A program made the translations under genes and the position numbers. From Chloroflexota bacterium (lineage in GTDB: Bacteria > Chloroflexota > Dehalococcoidia > UBA2979): a stretch of 64,000 nucleotides of DNA. The first letter of the stretch is position 1. Each line of letters begins with the position of its first letter. The DNA is taken from positions 1 through 64,000 of the forward strand of contig JAPONQ010000042.1 of assembly GCA_026713865.1 (NCBI GenBank). Direction: 5' to 3'. This document shows, one piece after another, positions 55,690 to 64,000 of this stretch. The notes below the pieces were generated by a model. It did not search any database, was not told the DNA's origin, and was given only the letters and a program-made list of their open reading frames with translations.

Positions 55690-55989
55690 AGCTCCATCGG
55701 GCGGCGCGGGCGGGCCTTCCGCCGGCGACCGCCCGCACCGTAGGCGAGCGCCCCCTGCGGGTCAACGGCCCGGGGCAGGGCGGGCGCGCCGCGCCCCGGC
55801 ATCCCTGCCGGCGGCGCCCCGGTGCGCTATGCTGCCCGACGGTCGGCCTTCCATCTCTCTGGGCTCCGGCGGAGCCGCTTCCCGGCCGCTGCTCGTGGCT
55901 GCGAGCCGGGCATCCGCCTCGAGGACGAGACCGGCTCTCACACTCTCCCGGGCGGTCCTCGTCACAGCGGGCCGCGCGGCGACGCCGGG

Positions 55990-57297
55990 GTGCGATCGGA
56001 GCGTGGTCTGCACAGAACCTCAACGGCGGCGCGCGCCCCGCGCGGGCTCTTCTATGGGTGGATCGTCGTCGGCGCCGGGACGGCGTCGGCCTTCTCGGCG
56101 GTGGTCTTCTTCAACCCGATCCTGGGAGTCTTCGTCTCCGAGCTGCACGCCGAGTTCGGGTGGACGCGCGCCGAGCTCGCGCTCGCGATCACGATCGGCA
56201 GCGTTGCCGCCGGCCTGGGCGGCCCGCTCGCCGGCTGGGCGGTCGATCGATGGGGCGGGCGCTGGGTGATCGCGGCGGGCGCCGCCGTGCTTGCGGTCTG
56301 CCTCCTGCTTCTCTCCGCGATGAGCGAGCTCTGGCAGCTCTACGTCCTCTACTCCACCGGGCGCGCGATCTCCTTCGCCGCCGTGGCGAGCGCCGCCTAC
56401 GTGGCCGTCTCGAACTGGTTCGTCCGGCGCCGCGGCATGGCCGTCGGAGTGGTGGCGGCGGGTTCCCGCGCGGGCATGGCCGTGCTGCCGCTTCTGGTCG
56501 CGGTCGTGATCAGCGCGACCGGCTCCTGGCGGATCGGGTGGCTCGCGCTCGCCGGCGTGGCCGCCGCTATCGGCGTCCTCCCCTCCCTGCTCCTGATCCG
56601 TCGACGCCCGGAGGACATGGGGCTCCGCCCTGACGGCGACGTCGCTCCCTCCGCCGGAAGGGGCGACACCGCGGCACCCGCGGAGGTCGACCTCGCACTC
56701 GACTACGACCTGAGGCGGGCGCTCCGGACACGGGCCTTCTGGTTGATCGGGATGGCGCTCGCGTTCGCGATGTTCGCCCAGGGGTCGGTGAACTTCCACC
56801 AGATCCCCTACCTGGAAGACCAGGGACTCTCGCGCACGCAGGCGGCGCTCGTGGTCTCGATCTTCTCGGCGATCGGCGCGCTGGGAGGCCTCGGCGGGGG
56901 ACTGCTGTCGGCGCGCCTGCGCATGCGGTGGACGATGGCGCTCTCGCTGGTCGGGATGGCCGGCGGCATGCTGCTTCTGCTCGACGTCCGGACGCTTCAG
57001 GAAGCCCTCATCTACGCCGTCGTCTACGGGTTCTTCTTCGGCTCGAACTTCATGCTGGTCCAGGCCATCTATGCGGACTACTTCGGGCGCCGGTCGCTCG
57101 GATTGATCCGCGGCGCCTTCCAGCCGGTGCAGCTCACCATGAATGCCGCCGGCCCGTTCGTGGCCGGGCTCTGGTTCGACCGCACGGGCTCCTACGGCGT
57201 CCCGTTCGCCCTCTTCGCGCTGCTCTTTCTCGTCGCGGCCGCCGCCGTGGCGCTCGCGAGCTACCCGCCGCGCGGCGCGCCCGCAGGACGCGCGTAG
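55990..57297 (+). CDS. MFS transporter, monocarboxylate-porter-like
   Basis: 435 residues from GTG 55990; the longer open frame upstream is not protein-like. Twelve TM helices start LFYGWIVVGAGTASAFSAVV. The MFS signature between TM2 and TM3 reads GWAVDRWGGRWVIAAGA, and a charged loop (RRRPEDMGLRPDGD) separates the halves. The FYGWxxV start and GFGWTRAELALA-like TM1-2 region are typical of the oxalate/formate antiporter or monocarboxylate porter group. The substrate is probably an organic anion. It stands alone on the plus strand. Confidence 0.86.
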   Translation: MRSERGLHRTSTAARAPRGLFYGWIVVGAGTASAFSAVVFFNPILGVFVSELHAEFGWTRAELALAITIGSVAAGLGGPLAGWAVDRWGGRWVIAAGAAVLAVCLLLLSAMSELWQLYVLYSTGRAISFAAVASAAYVAVSNWFVRRRGMAVGVVAAGSRAGMAVLPLLVAVVISATGSWRIGWLALAGVAAAIGVLPSLLLIRRRPEDMGLRPDGDVAPSAGRGDTAAPAEVDLALDYDLRRALRTRAFWLIGMALAFAMFAQGSVNFHQIPYLEDQGLSRTQAALVVSIFSAIGALGGLGGGLLSARLRMRWTMALSLVGMAGGMLLLLDVRTLQEALIYAVVYGFFFGSNFMLVQAIYADYFGRRSLGLIRGAFQPVQLTMNAAGPFVAGLWFDRTGSYGVPFALFALLFLVAAAAVALASYPPRGAPAGRA

Positions 57298-57473
57298 CCG
57301 GGGCCTCGGCCGCCGCCGGCGGCGCAGGCAGGGCGACGACGAGCGAGCGATCGTCGCGTCACGGTCGCTCGGCAAGAATTGTCAAGGTGTGTTGACTTCT
57401 TCGCGGATCCGTGCTTCCATCGCGGTGCCGGTGCCCGATCCCTGCGGAGCACCGGGGCGCGGAAGTGATCTCG

Positions 57474-58175
57474 ATGGGTCCGCTGTCAGGTCTCGACATG
57501 CGCCAGTTCGCGGCCGAGTTCATCGGTGCCTTCGTGCTGATCTTCGCCGGCGCCGGCTCGATCATCCTCTTCGCCGGCAATGCCGCCGGCGTGGTTGTGA
57601 TCGCGCTTGCCCACGGCCTCGCGATCGCGGTGATGGTCTCGACCCTGGGCCACATCTCGGGTGGACTCTTCAACCCGGCGCTCACCGTCGGTCTCTGGGT
57701 GACGCGCCGGCTCGGCACGCTGACCACGGTGGGCTTCGTGCTCGCCCAGCTCGCCGGGGCGGCCGTCGCCGCCTGGGCCCTGCTCGTGCTCTTCCCCGAG
57801 GCGCAGCGCGAGGCCGTGAACCTCGGGGTTCCCGAGCTCGGCCCGGCGACGAGCTTCGCGCAGGGCGTCGGCCTCGAGGCGGTGATGACGCTCATCCTGA
57901 TGCTCGTTGTCTTCGGCACGGCCATCGACGGCCGCGGGCCGAAGCTCGGCGGCTTCGCCATCGGGCTCACGATCACGCTCGACATCTTCTTCGGGGGACC
58001 CTTGACCGGCGCGGCGATGAACCCGGCGCGGGCCTTCGGACCGGCGCTCGCGCAGCTCTCGTGGGATAGCCACCTCGTCTACTGGGTCGGCCCCGTGATC
58101 GGCGCGGTGGCGGGTGCTCTCATCTATCACTACCTGTTCATGCCGGAGGAGGAGGAGGTCGCCGCTAGCGCCTGA
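57474..58175 (+). CDS. Aquaporin (MIP family)
   Basis: 233 residues, six TM helices. ATG 57474 behind GGAAG. Both NPA boxes are present, GGLFNPALTVGL and GAAMNPARAFGPAL. The start RQFAAEFIGAFVLIFAGAGS, HISGG before NPA1 and Arg after NPA2 fit water channels. The wide spacing and Asp positions of glycerol facilitators are not evident. Convergent with dut across a strong hairpin. TTGACT at 57393 could be a -35, with a weak -10. Confidence 0.92.
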   Translation: MGPLSGLDMRQFAAEFIGAFVLIFAGAGSIILFAGNAAGVVVIALAHGLAIAVMVSTLGHISGGLFNPALTVGLWVTRRLGTLTTVGFVLAQLAGAAVAAWALLVLFPEAQREAVNLGVPELGPATSFAQGVGLEAVMTLILMLVVFGTAIDGRGPKLGGFAIGLTITLDIFFGGPLTGAAMNPARAFGPALAQLSWDSHLVYWVGPVIGAVAGALIYHYLFMPEEEEVAASA

Positions 58176-58258
58176 GCCGCGGCGTGGCGCGACCGCACCC
58201 ACAGACGCCAGCATCTGCCCCACCCAAATACCCCCGCCGCGCGGCAGATGTCTGGTCA

Positions 58259-58285
58259 GAGAGCGGGCCCCAGTGGCCCGCTCTC
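58259..58285. terminator. Bidirectional hairpin between aquaporin and dut
   Basis: Perfect 11-bp stem GAGAGCGGGCC / GGCCCGCTCTC with a 5-base loop, placed midway between the two convergent stops (58175 and 58328). Just upstream, CATCTGCC and GGCAGATG form a second, longer-looped inverted repeat. Confidence 0.75.
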
Positions 58286-58327
58286 GCTCTCTCCCCGGGT
58301 GCGCGGGCAACCTTGCCCCGATGGCGG

Positions 58328-58831
58328 CTACCGGCCGGTCGAGCCGTGTCCTCCCGCCCCCCGGGCCGTCGCGTCGAGCTCGGGGACCACTCGCCAGCCG
58401 ACAGGCTCGAGGCGGGACACGACGAGCTGCGCGATGCGATCTCCGTCCTTGAGCACGTGACCCTCAGAGCCGGGCAGGCAGTACATCGTCACGAAGAGCT
58501 CGCCCCGGTAGTCCGCATCGAGCGTCCCGAGAGTGGTCATGACGCCGCGCAGCGAGAGTCCCGAGCGGGGGCGGACCTGGACGTCGACGCCGAGGGGAGC
58601 GGCGACGGCGAGCCCGGTTGGCACCCGCGAGGGCGACTGCCGGAGCCGGAGCGGACCGCCCTCGAGGCAGGCGTGGAGGTCGTAGCCGGATGCAAGCGTG
58701 CTCTGGCGCTCTGGAAGGCGCGCCCCCGGCCGCAGGATCACGACGTCCAGGGTCGGCAGCTGGGAGCCGGAGGCGCGGCCGGGCGAGGGAGCACCCGGCT
58801 CCGTGTGGCGGCGGCGTCCGGTCGTGGTCAT
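58328..58831 (-). CDS. dut: dUTP diphosphatase
   Basis: Hydrolyses dUTP to dUMP and PPi, keeping uracil out of DNA. 167 residues from ATG 58831. All five trimeric dUTPase motifs can be followed: ASGYDLHA, VRPRSGLSLRG, GTLDADYRGEL (with the catalytic Asp), DGDRIAQLVV and the C-terminal RGAGGHGSTG. The N-terminal 25 residues are an extension. Confidence 0.92.
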   Translation of the reverse strand: MTTTGRRRHTEPGAPSPGRASGSQLPTLDVVILRPGARLPERQSTLASGYDLHACLEGGPLRLRQSPSRVPTGLAVAAPLGVDVQVRPRSGLSLRGVMTTLGTLDADYRGELFVTMYCLPGSEGHVLKDGDRIAQLVVSRLEPVGWRVVPELDATARGAGGHGSTGR

Positions 58832-58941
58832 CGCGGTCAACGCTAGCGGACGGCCTGCCGGCCCCGGGGCGGGACTGCCCACACCCTATCGACGGCGTGC
58901 GAAAGCCGGGCGGGTCGACGCGCCGCCGCCGACGGCTGGCT

Positions 58942-59454
58942 CTAGGTGGTCTGGCGCTCGCGGGCGCGCGCGATGCCCTTCCCCTTCTTCGGGGTCAGCA
59001 CGTCGATGGGGTAGATCGCCTTCTTGAGCATCTCGCGCGGCGGGTCGATGTAGATCGCCGACCAGCCGCACGCCTCCTCGCAGAGGCGACAGCCGACGCA
59101 CTTCTTGGCGTCGACGATCGTGACCCCGTAGAAGTCGTGGCTGTTGGGCGCGTCGGAGAGGGAGAGGGCGTCGAAGGGGCAGATGTTGATGCAGAGCTCG
59201 CACCCGGATCCGATGCAATTCTCGTCCACGACCTTCGCGAGCGGGAGCTCGCGTCGGGGAAAGGTGCGGCAGACATCACCGACCTCGTCGAGGATGGACT
59301 CCGGCGGGCAGACCGCCCCGCAGGCGCCGCAGTCGATGCAGAGCTCGGGATCGATCACGTGGAGCTCGTTGCGCAGCCCGGTGATCGCCTCGACGGGACA
59401 CTTCAGCGTGCACGCCGTGCAGCCGATACAGGTCTCGATGATGGTGTAGGCCAC
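58942..59454 (-). CDS. Polyferredoxin with four 4Fe-4S motifs
   Basis: 170 residues from ATG 59454. Cluster motifs in order: ETCIGCTACTLKCPVEAI, ELCIDCGACGAVCPPESI, NCIGSGCELCINICPFDAL (irregular spacing) and KKCVGCRLCEEACGWSAI. A basic tail follows. It is an electron carrier, probably soluble; the partner enzyme is not adjacent. Divergent from the nfo gene. Confidence 0.88.
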   Translation of the reverse strand: MAYTIIETCIGCTACTLKCPVEAITGLRNELHVIDPELCIDCGACGAVCPPESILDEVGDVCRTFPRRELPLAKVVDENCIGSGCELCINICPFDALSLSDAPNSHDFYGVTIVDAKKCVGCRLCEEACGWSAIYIDPPREMLKKAIYPIDVLTPKKGKGIARARERQTT

Positions 59455-59609
59455 GAGCCCTCCTGCGGAGCCGCGCGCTCCCTCGCCGGGGTGCGGTCAG
59501 GCTAGCATTGGCCGGTACGGCCAGCAAGAACAGCGTGGCCCCCGGCGCCGGTGCGCCGGCCGGCCGCCGCCGCGCCGCTGGTAGGATGCGGGCGCAGGAG
59601 GGGCGAGCG

Positions 59610-60470
59610 ATGGCGGTGGCGATCGGTGCACACGTCTCGAGCTCCGGAGGCATCTTCACGGCGATCGAGCGGGCCGTGGCGATCGAGGCCGAGGCGGTTC
59701 AGATCTTCCCGAGCGCGCCGCAGATGTGGCGTCCCACGAGGCACAAGCCGGAGGCCGTCGCGCGCTTCCGTGAGCTGCGCGAGGAGCACGGCATCGGCCA
59801 GGTCTGGCTCCACAACATCTACCTCGCGAACCTCGCCGCGGAGGATCCCGGGCAGCTCGAGAAGTCCGTCGATTCGGTGGTGAACGCGCTCCGCGTCGCC
59901 GATGCGATCGGGGCCAACGGCGTCGTCCTGCACACCGGATCCCACCGCGGCCGCGGCTTCGGCGCCGTCGTCGAGCAGGTTGTCGAGGCGCTCCGGTGCA
60001 TCCTCGAGGCGGCCCCCGGGGAGGCCCTGCTGGCGCTGGAGAACACGGCCGGGCAGGGGGGCACTATCGGCGCGCGGTTTCAGGAGATCGGCGCCCTGTT
60101 GGGCGCCGTCGACTCGCCACGCATGGCGCTCTGCTTCGACACCTGCCACGCTTTCGCCGCCGGCTACGACGTCGCCCGCCCCGAGGGGCTCGACGCCACG
60201 GTGGCGGAGGTCGAGCGCGAGGTCGGGCTCGACCGGCTCGCCGTCGTTCACGCCAACGACGCCATGATGGAGCTGGGCAGCGGCCGCGATCGCCACGAGA
60301 ATATCGGTGACGGCCACATCGGACTCGACGGCTTCCGCGGCCTGCTGGCGCACGCGGCGTTCGCCGGCCGCTCCTTCATCCTCGAGGTCCCCGGGATACC
60401 CCCGGAGGGGGGAGGGAAGGCGGACGGCCCCGACCTCGAGAACGTTCGGCGCCTGCGCGCGCTGCGCTAG
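59610..60470 (+). CDS. nfo: Endonuclease IV (AP endonuclease)
   Basis: Cuts DNA 5' of abasic sites in base-excision repair. 286 residues from ATG 59610 with GGAGG upstream. TIM-barrel zinc ligands are seen in GAHVSSSGG, WLHNIYLANLA, VLHTGSHRG, LALENTAGQGGTIG, CFDTCHAFAAGYD, VHANDAMMELGSGRDRHENI and FILEVPG. This is the same functional pathway as the OGG-type glycosylase at 6190. Confidence 0.94.
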   Translation: MAVAIGAHVSSSGGIFTAIERAVAIEAEAVQIFPSAPQMWRPTRHKPEAVARFRELREEHGIGQVWLHNIYLANLAAEDPGQLEKSVDSVVNALRVADAIGANGVVLHTGSHRGRGFGAVVEQVVEALRCILEAAPGEALLALENTAGQGGTIGARFQEIGALLGAVDSPRMALCFDTCHAFAAGYDVARPEGLDATVAEVEREVGLDRLAVVHANDAMMELGSGRDRHENIGDGHIGLDGFRGLLAHAAFAGRSFILEVPGIPPEGGGKADGPDLENVRRLRALR

Positions 60471-60486
60471 CGCCGGAGGTCGCGCC

Positions 60487-60852
60487 TCACGGAGGGGACG
60501 GGCGGACCTGACGGGCGTGACCGGCGAGGCTCAGGAACTCGTCCTCCCAGTGGAGCAGCTCCACGAGGACCTCGCGTGTGAGGGCGCCGGTCTTCACCGG
60601 GATGCCCTCGCCCTCGAAGCGCTCGACGAGGTGCAGCGACATCGCGGCGTGGTCCATCGTGGGGTCGTCGAAGTCGGCGCGAACCGCCCGCTCCAGCTCC
60701 ATCATGAGGTCGACCAGCTCGGCGGGCACGAAGCCCCCGAGCTCCTCGGAGACCTGCTCCGCGATCCAGTTGGCGCCCTCTTCTGCGAGCCGCGGGGGCA
60801 GCGCCCCGGCGTCTCCCGCCGCCTGACCGCCCGCTTCCGAGGACGTGGGCAT
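60487..60852 (-). CDS. Hypothetical protein after the CoA-transferase pair
   Basis: 121 residues from ATG 60852, mostly helical and acidic (EEGANWIAEQVSEELGGFVP, AELVDLMMELERAVRADF, LHLVERFEGEGIPVKTGALT, REVLVELLHWEDEFLSLAGH). No motif recognised. It lies 20 bp downstream of the CoA-transferase on the same strand, probably co-transcribed. Confidence 0.6.
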   Translation of the reverse strand: MPTSSEAGGQAAGDAGALPPRLAEEGANWIAEQVSEELGGFVPAELVDLMMELERAVRADFDDPTMDHAAMSLHLVERFEGEGIPVKTGALTREVLVELLHWEDEFLSLAGHARQVRPSPP

Positions 60853-60872
60853 CGCGTCTGACCGTGCCGCCG

Positions 60873-62120
60873 CTACTGCAGCACTCCCTCGGCGACGAGA
60901 TCGGCGATCTCGTCGGCCGAGAGACCGAGCAGGTCGAGGGCGACGTCGAAGGTGTGCTCGCCGAGCATCGGCGCGGCGCGGTCGAGCGAGACCGGGCTCT
61001 CGGTCATCCGCCAGCCGGGCCCGTCGTACCAGCGCAGGCCGGCCTCGGCGTGATCGAGCTGGACGAAGTAGCCTCGCTCGCCGATGTGCGGATCCTCGAG
61101 CATCTCGCGCGCGTCCTGCACGAGCCCCGCGGGGATGCCGGCGAGCTGCAGCCGGCGCACCACCTCCGCTCCCTGCTGCCCGGCGGCCCAGTCGGCGATC
61201 AGGCGATCGAGGCTGTCCTGATTCGAGAGACGGGAGGCGAGCGTCGAGAAGCGGGCGTCGTCGGTCCACTCGGGGTGGCCGCAGATCCCGGCCGCCAGCG
61301 TCCGCCAGTGCTCCTCGTCGAGGCAGGCGAGCGCCACCCAGCGGTCCGAGCGATCGGGCGTGTCCTGCGTGCGGTAGGCGCCGTGCGGGGCGGCGTAGGG
61401 GACGCGGTTCCCGGCGCGGAGGTATGCGCCGCCGCCGTTGTCGTGCGCGAAGAGCGGCAGCGACATGGCGGCGACCGAGGACTCGTCCTGCGAGACATCG
61501 ATCATCTGGCCCTCGCCGGTTCTGCGCGCGTGGCGGAGCGCGGCGAGCGTGGCGATGTAGGCGTGCATCGGATTGACGACGTAGTCGGGGTAGTTGGTGC
61601 CGACGCCGACGGGCCGGTTCTCGGCGAAGCCCGCCAGGTAGTTCATCCCGCAGATCGCCGTGAGCATCGCTCCGAAGCCCTGGAAATCCCTGTGGGGGCC
61701 GGTCGTCCCCATCATCGGCATGTACACCGCGACGAGCCGCGGGTTCTCGCGGGAGACGGTCTCCCATCCCATGCCGACCTGCTTCACGGCGCGGTTCGTC
61801 ATGTTGGTGAGCATCACGTCGGCCCAGCGGATCAGGACGAGCCCCAGCTCGTGGCCGCGCTCGGTCGTGAGATCGATCGTCACCGATCGCTTGTTCGCGT
61901 TGTAGTTGTTGAAGTAGCCGGAGAGGTTGTAGCCGCGGGCGCCGCGGGGACGCGGCGCCATCGCGCGCAGCCCGTCGATGCGCTTCACCGTCTCGACCTT
62001 GATCACGTCGGCGCCGGCGGCCGCGAGCGCCCGTCCGGCGATCGGGCCGGCCCCGAACCAGGAGAGATCCAGCACCTTGACGCCGGCGAGGGGGCTCTCG
62101 GTCGCGGACGTACCCGTCAT
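60873..62120 (-). CDS. CaiB/BaiF family CoA-transferase (first paralogue)
   Basis: 415 residues from ATG 62120. Class III CoA-transferases move CoA between acids through an Asp-anhydride. It opens PLAGVKVLDLSWFGAGPIAG, then GADVIKVETVKRIDG, ANKRSVTIDLTT and VGTNYPDYVVNPMHAYIATL, whose Asp in YPDYV aligns with the catalytic Asp. GEGQMIDVSQDE follows. It overlaps the second family member upstream by 4 bp; the pair may form a heteromeric transferase. The substrate is unknown. Confidence 0.9.
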   Translation of the reverse strand: MTGTSATESPLAGVKVLDLSWFGAGPIAGRALAAAGADVIKVETVKRIDGLRAMAPRPRGARGYNLSGYFNNYNANKRSVTIDLTTERGHELGLVLIRWADVMLTNMTNRAVKQVGMGWETVSRENPRLVAVYMPMMGTTGPHRDFQGFGAMLTAICGMNYLAGFAENRPVGVGTNYPDYVVNPMHAYIATLAALRHARRTGEGQMIDVSQDESSVAAMSLPLFAHDNGGGAYLRAGNRVPYAAPHGAYRTQDTPDRSDRWVALACLDEEHWRTLAAGICGHPEWTDDARFSTLASRLSNQDSLDRLIADWAAGQQGAEVVRRLQLAGIPAGLVQDAREMLEDPHIGERGYFVQLDHAEAGLRWYDGPGWRMTESPVSLDRAAPMLGEHTFDVALDLLGLSADEIADLVAEGVLQ

Positions 62121-63394
62121 GCGGTCACCTCCAGGGCTGCGATCTCCCCGGCATCGAGGCCGGCCTCTGCGAGCACCTCCGAGGTGTGCTCCCCGAGCAG
62201 CGGTGCGGGCCGCCGGAGGGTCGCGGGCGTCTCCTGCAGGCGGAAGGGGAAGCCGGGATAGCGAAGGGTCTTTCCCCGGGAGGCGTCCTCGAGTTCGATG
62301 AACCACTCCCTGGCCGCGAGGTGCGGATCGGCGGAGATGTCGGCAGGCGTCGCGATCAGGCCCACGAGCACGCGGCGCCTCTGCCCCTCCTCGTAGATGT
62401 AGCGCGCGGGGTGCGCGCGCATGAATGCCGTGACCAGCTCTTCGAGGTGGTCGAGGAAGCGCTGCGTCTCGGCCTGGCTCTCCTCGTCGGTGAGGAGCCG
62501 CCGGAGGTTGGCGCCGTCCATCTGCGTCTGGATGAAGCTCCAGCTGGGCTCCTCCTTCAGATCGCCCGCCTGCCCGTGCTCGTCCATCATCTCGACGAGC
62601 CCGGCGAAACCGGCGCCCGCCGTGCCGGTCGTCATGATGTAGACCATGCCCTCCCGGCACTCGTAGAGCCCGAACCCGGGGAGGTTCATCGGGTTGACCT
62701 GGCTCGCCTCACCGAGTCGCCGGAGCAGGGCGTCCCGGATGTCGTAGTTCTGGAGGGCGGTCTCCTGAGCGATGCTCAGCGCCTCCTGCATCGAGACCTC
62801 GACGAGCTGTCCGGGCCCCCCGAGGTCGCGGTGGAGCAGCGCCGTCAGCGTGCCGGCGGCGGCGTCGAGGGAGGCGCAGTGGTAGCCCTGGTGATCGGGC
62901 AGCGACTCGGGCGGCCCGTCGGGGAACCCGGCGAGGTTCATTACTCCCGACATCGCCACTCCGACGATGTCGGCGTAGGCCCACTCGGCGTGCGGACCGC
63001 TGAGTCCGAAGCCGGTCACTGAGGTGTGGATCAGGGCCGGGTTCACCTCGCGCAACTCGGCGTCGGTCAATCGCAGCCGCCGCGCCTCCTGTGGCCGCCA
63101 CGACTCGAGCACGACGTCGGCGCCCGCCGCGAGTCGCAAGAGCGCCGAGCGCCCGCGATCGTCGTCGAGGTCGAGCACGGCGCCGCGCTTGTTGGCGTTC
63201 AGGAGCAGGAACTGGAGCCCGGCCTCGGGCGCCGCCACGTCCGGCAGGGCGGGCCGGTAGAGGCGGGCGGGGTCGCCGCCGGGAGGCTCCACCTTGATCA
63301 CGTCGGCACCGAGGTCGGCGAGCAGCCGCCCGGCGTAGTGGCCGATCGGCCCGGTCGCGTCGATCACGCGCACGTCGGCGAGCGCACCGCTCAC
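62117..63394 (-). CDS. CaiB/BaiF family CoA-transferase (second paralogue)
   Basis: 425 residues from GTG 63394. ALADVRVIDATGPIGHYAGR, GADVIKVEPPGGDPARLYRP, LNANKRGAVLDLDD, ESLPDHQGYHCASLDAAAGT (putative catalytic Asp in LPDHQ) and GPGQLVEVSMQEAL follow family order, ending PAPLLGEHTSEVL. First gene of a three-gene unit with its paralogue and a small protein. Together with the ADP-forming synthetase at 33.9 kb it points to organic-acid activation. Confidence 0.9.
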   Translation of the reverse strand: MSGALADVRVIDATGPIGHYAGRLLADLGADVIKVEPPGGDPARLYRPALPDVAAPEAGLQFLLLNANKRGAVLDLDDDRGRSALLRLAAGADVVLESWRPQEARRLRLTDAELREVNPALIHTSVTGFGLSGPHAEWAYADIVGVAMSGVMNLAGFPDGPPESLPDHQGYHCASLDAAAGTLTALLHRDLGGPGQLVEVSMQEALSIAQETALQNYDIRDALLRRLGEASQVNPMNLPGFGLYECREGMVYIMTTGTAGAGFAGLVEMMDEHGQAGDLKEEPSWSFIQTQMDGANLRRLLTDEESQAETQRFLDHLEELVTAFMRAHPARYIYEEGQRRRVLVGLIATPADISADPHLAAREWFIELEDASRGKTLRYPGFPFRLQETPATLRRPAPLLGEHTSEVLAEAGLDAGEIAALEVTA

Positions 63395-63794
63395 GACGTC
63401 CCCTGCGCGCGCGCGTCGTCCCCCCGGTTCATGCGGGCCTCCCTGTGCGGCGCCAGCGAATCCCGGGCCGCGTGCACAACGGACGCGGGCGCCCGCCCAT
63501 TCTGTTGGCGGCCGTGTGGGCCGTCAACGAGGCGCGGCCGCGCCCGCCGGGACGCCCCGGACGCCGGTCGGCGGCGTGGCGGGGATCGGTACAGCACGCG
63601 CCGGCCGCCGCCCGGTACGCAGCGCGCGCCGAGATCGGTGGGCCCGGCGCGCGCGCTTCTGCTCCTGGCCGATGAGCCGGAGCTGCGGCACGTCGGGGCA
63701 TGGAGCTTCCGGCAGGGCACGATGTTCGCCTTCAGCGGACCGACGCGGGCCGGCGTTCCCGTCGCTCGAGGCCGGCCGCTCCGAGGACTGCGGG
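63395..63794. other. 400-bp intergenic interval
   Basis: Lies upstream of the CoA-transferase operon and downstream of the partial gene at the window edge. Open frames here have only shadow-like composition. I see no RNA gene. The promoter of the minus-strand CoA-transferase operon should lie in the part near 63400-63500, but no clear hexamers stand out. Confidence 0.5.
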
Positions 63795-64000
63795 TCACGC
63801 CTGCGCCGCGGGCTCGTCGCCTTCCAGGCCGAGCGTCTCGACCAGTTCCCGCCATTCGCGGGGAGCGAGGCCGGAGCCTGCGCGCAGCGCCTCGGCCTCG
63901 TCGCGGCGGCCAGCGAGCAGGGCCCGCACCACGTCGAGCCCGCCCCGGGAGAGATGCGCCCCTCCCAGCCGATAGTCGCAGAACGCCTCGTAGGCCGCGG
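63795..64000 (-). CDS. C-terminal end of an unidentified protein (partial)
   Basis: The last 67 codons of a minus-strand gene, running off the window. The frame reads AYEAFCDYRLGGAHLSRGGL, then DVVRALLAGRRDEAEALRAG and REWRELVETLGLEGDEPAAQ, and stops at TGA 63795-63797. Composition is protein-like (Leu/Ala/Glu helices) and unlike the shadow frames. Too short to assign. Confidence 0.6.
   Translation of the reverse strand, partial: AAYEAFCDYRLGGAHLSRGGLDVVRALLAGRRDEAEALRAGSGLAPREWRELVETLGLEGDEPAAQA

Noticed and set aside
63391-63855. Minus-strand frame upstream of the CoA-transferases
   Set aside because: Arg/Pro/Gly-rich with no domains, and it overlaps the end of a better-supported partial gene in another frame.

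Overview
High-GC bacterial DNA with tightly packed genes and many 4-bp ATGA or GTGA overlaps. The closest impression is Chloroflexota (Dehalococcoidia or Thermomicrobia-like). The clues are a Tat-lipoprotein solute-binding protein with an Asp run and an Ala-Pro linker, a BTAD-type regulator, several CaiB/BaiF CoA-transferases and an ADP-forming acyl-CoA synthetase. A deep actinobacterial lineage cannot be excluded; this is inference from protein style, not a phylogeny.

Layout. Bases 1-456 hold no convincing gene but contain a 34-bp-spaced repeat pair resembling an IS21-type end. At 457-4117 lie aroA (EPSP synthase), broken by a frameshift, and two aminoglycoside-phosphotransferase-fold kinases. 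A likely acquired defence/repair block follows at 4200-14807. It holds a lone PD-(D/E)XK-type nuclease-like gene behind a LexA-like palindrome, an OGG1-type 8-oxoguanine glycosylase, an unknown protein, and a complete type I restriction-modification locus (a small Cys-motif protein, then hsdM, hsdS, hsdR). Between hsdS and hsdR is a decayed 600-bp insert that includes a frameshifted HicB antitoxin.

From about 15100 to 25840 there is a compact integrative element. It starts with an array of six helically phased TGCGGTC sites, followed by seven co-oriented, mostly overlapping genes: a membrane-anchored BTAD regulator, a 2-TM miniprotein, a CHC2/Toprim primase, a VirD4/TraD-like coupling ATPase, a replication-relaxation protein, an excisionase and a tyrosine integrase. 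The integrase frame runs antisense through tRNA-Pro(GGG), which is the apparent attachment site. No VirB4 or classical relaxase is present, so this looks like a mobilizable or autonomously replicating element of an unusual minimal type.

The rest looks like core genome. At 25.9-33.7 kb are a membrane protein, an amidohydrolase, GNAT, HAD, mfd and pth. At 33.9-37.7 kb are both subunits of an ADP-forming acyl-CoA synthetase, a cysteine desulfurase and a small HTH protein. At 37.7-41.1 kb are pyrE, a 2-hydroxyacid dehydrogenase, rhodanese and a LON-domain protein. At 41.2-46.4 kb are a NuoG/NuoI-like iron-sulfur pair and a peptide-type ABC solute-binding protein. At 46.7-51.8 kb is a xanthine-dehydrogenase-family molybdoenzyme operon (FAD, 2Fe-2S and Mo subunits, a MocA-like transferase, an MBL-fold protein). 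At 51.8-55.7 kb are an IscU-like scaffold, a MidA-like methyltransferase, a SirB1-like protein and a PlsY homologue. At 56-64 kb are an MFS transporter, aquaporin, dUTPase, a polyferredoxin, endonuclease IV, two CaiB/BaiF CoA-transferases and the 3' end of an unidentified gene.
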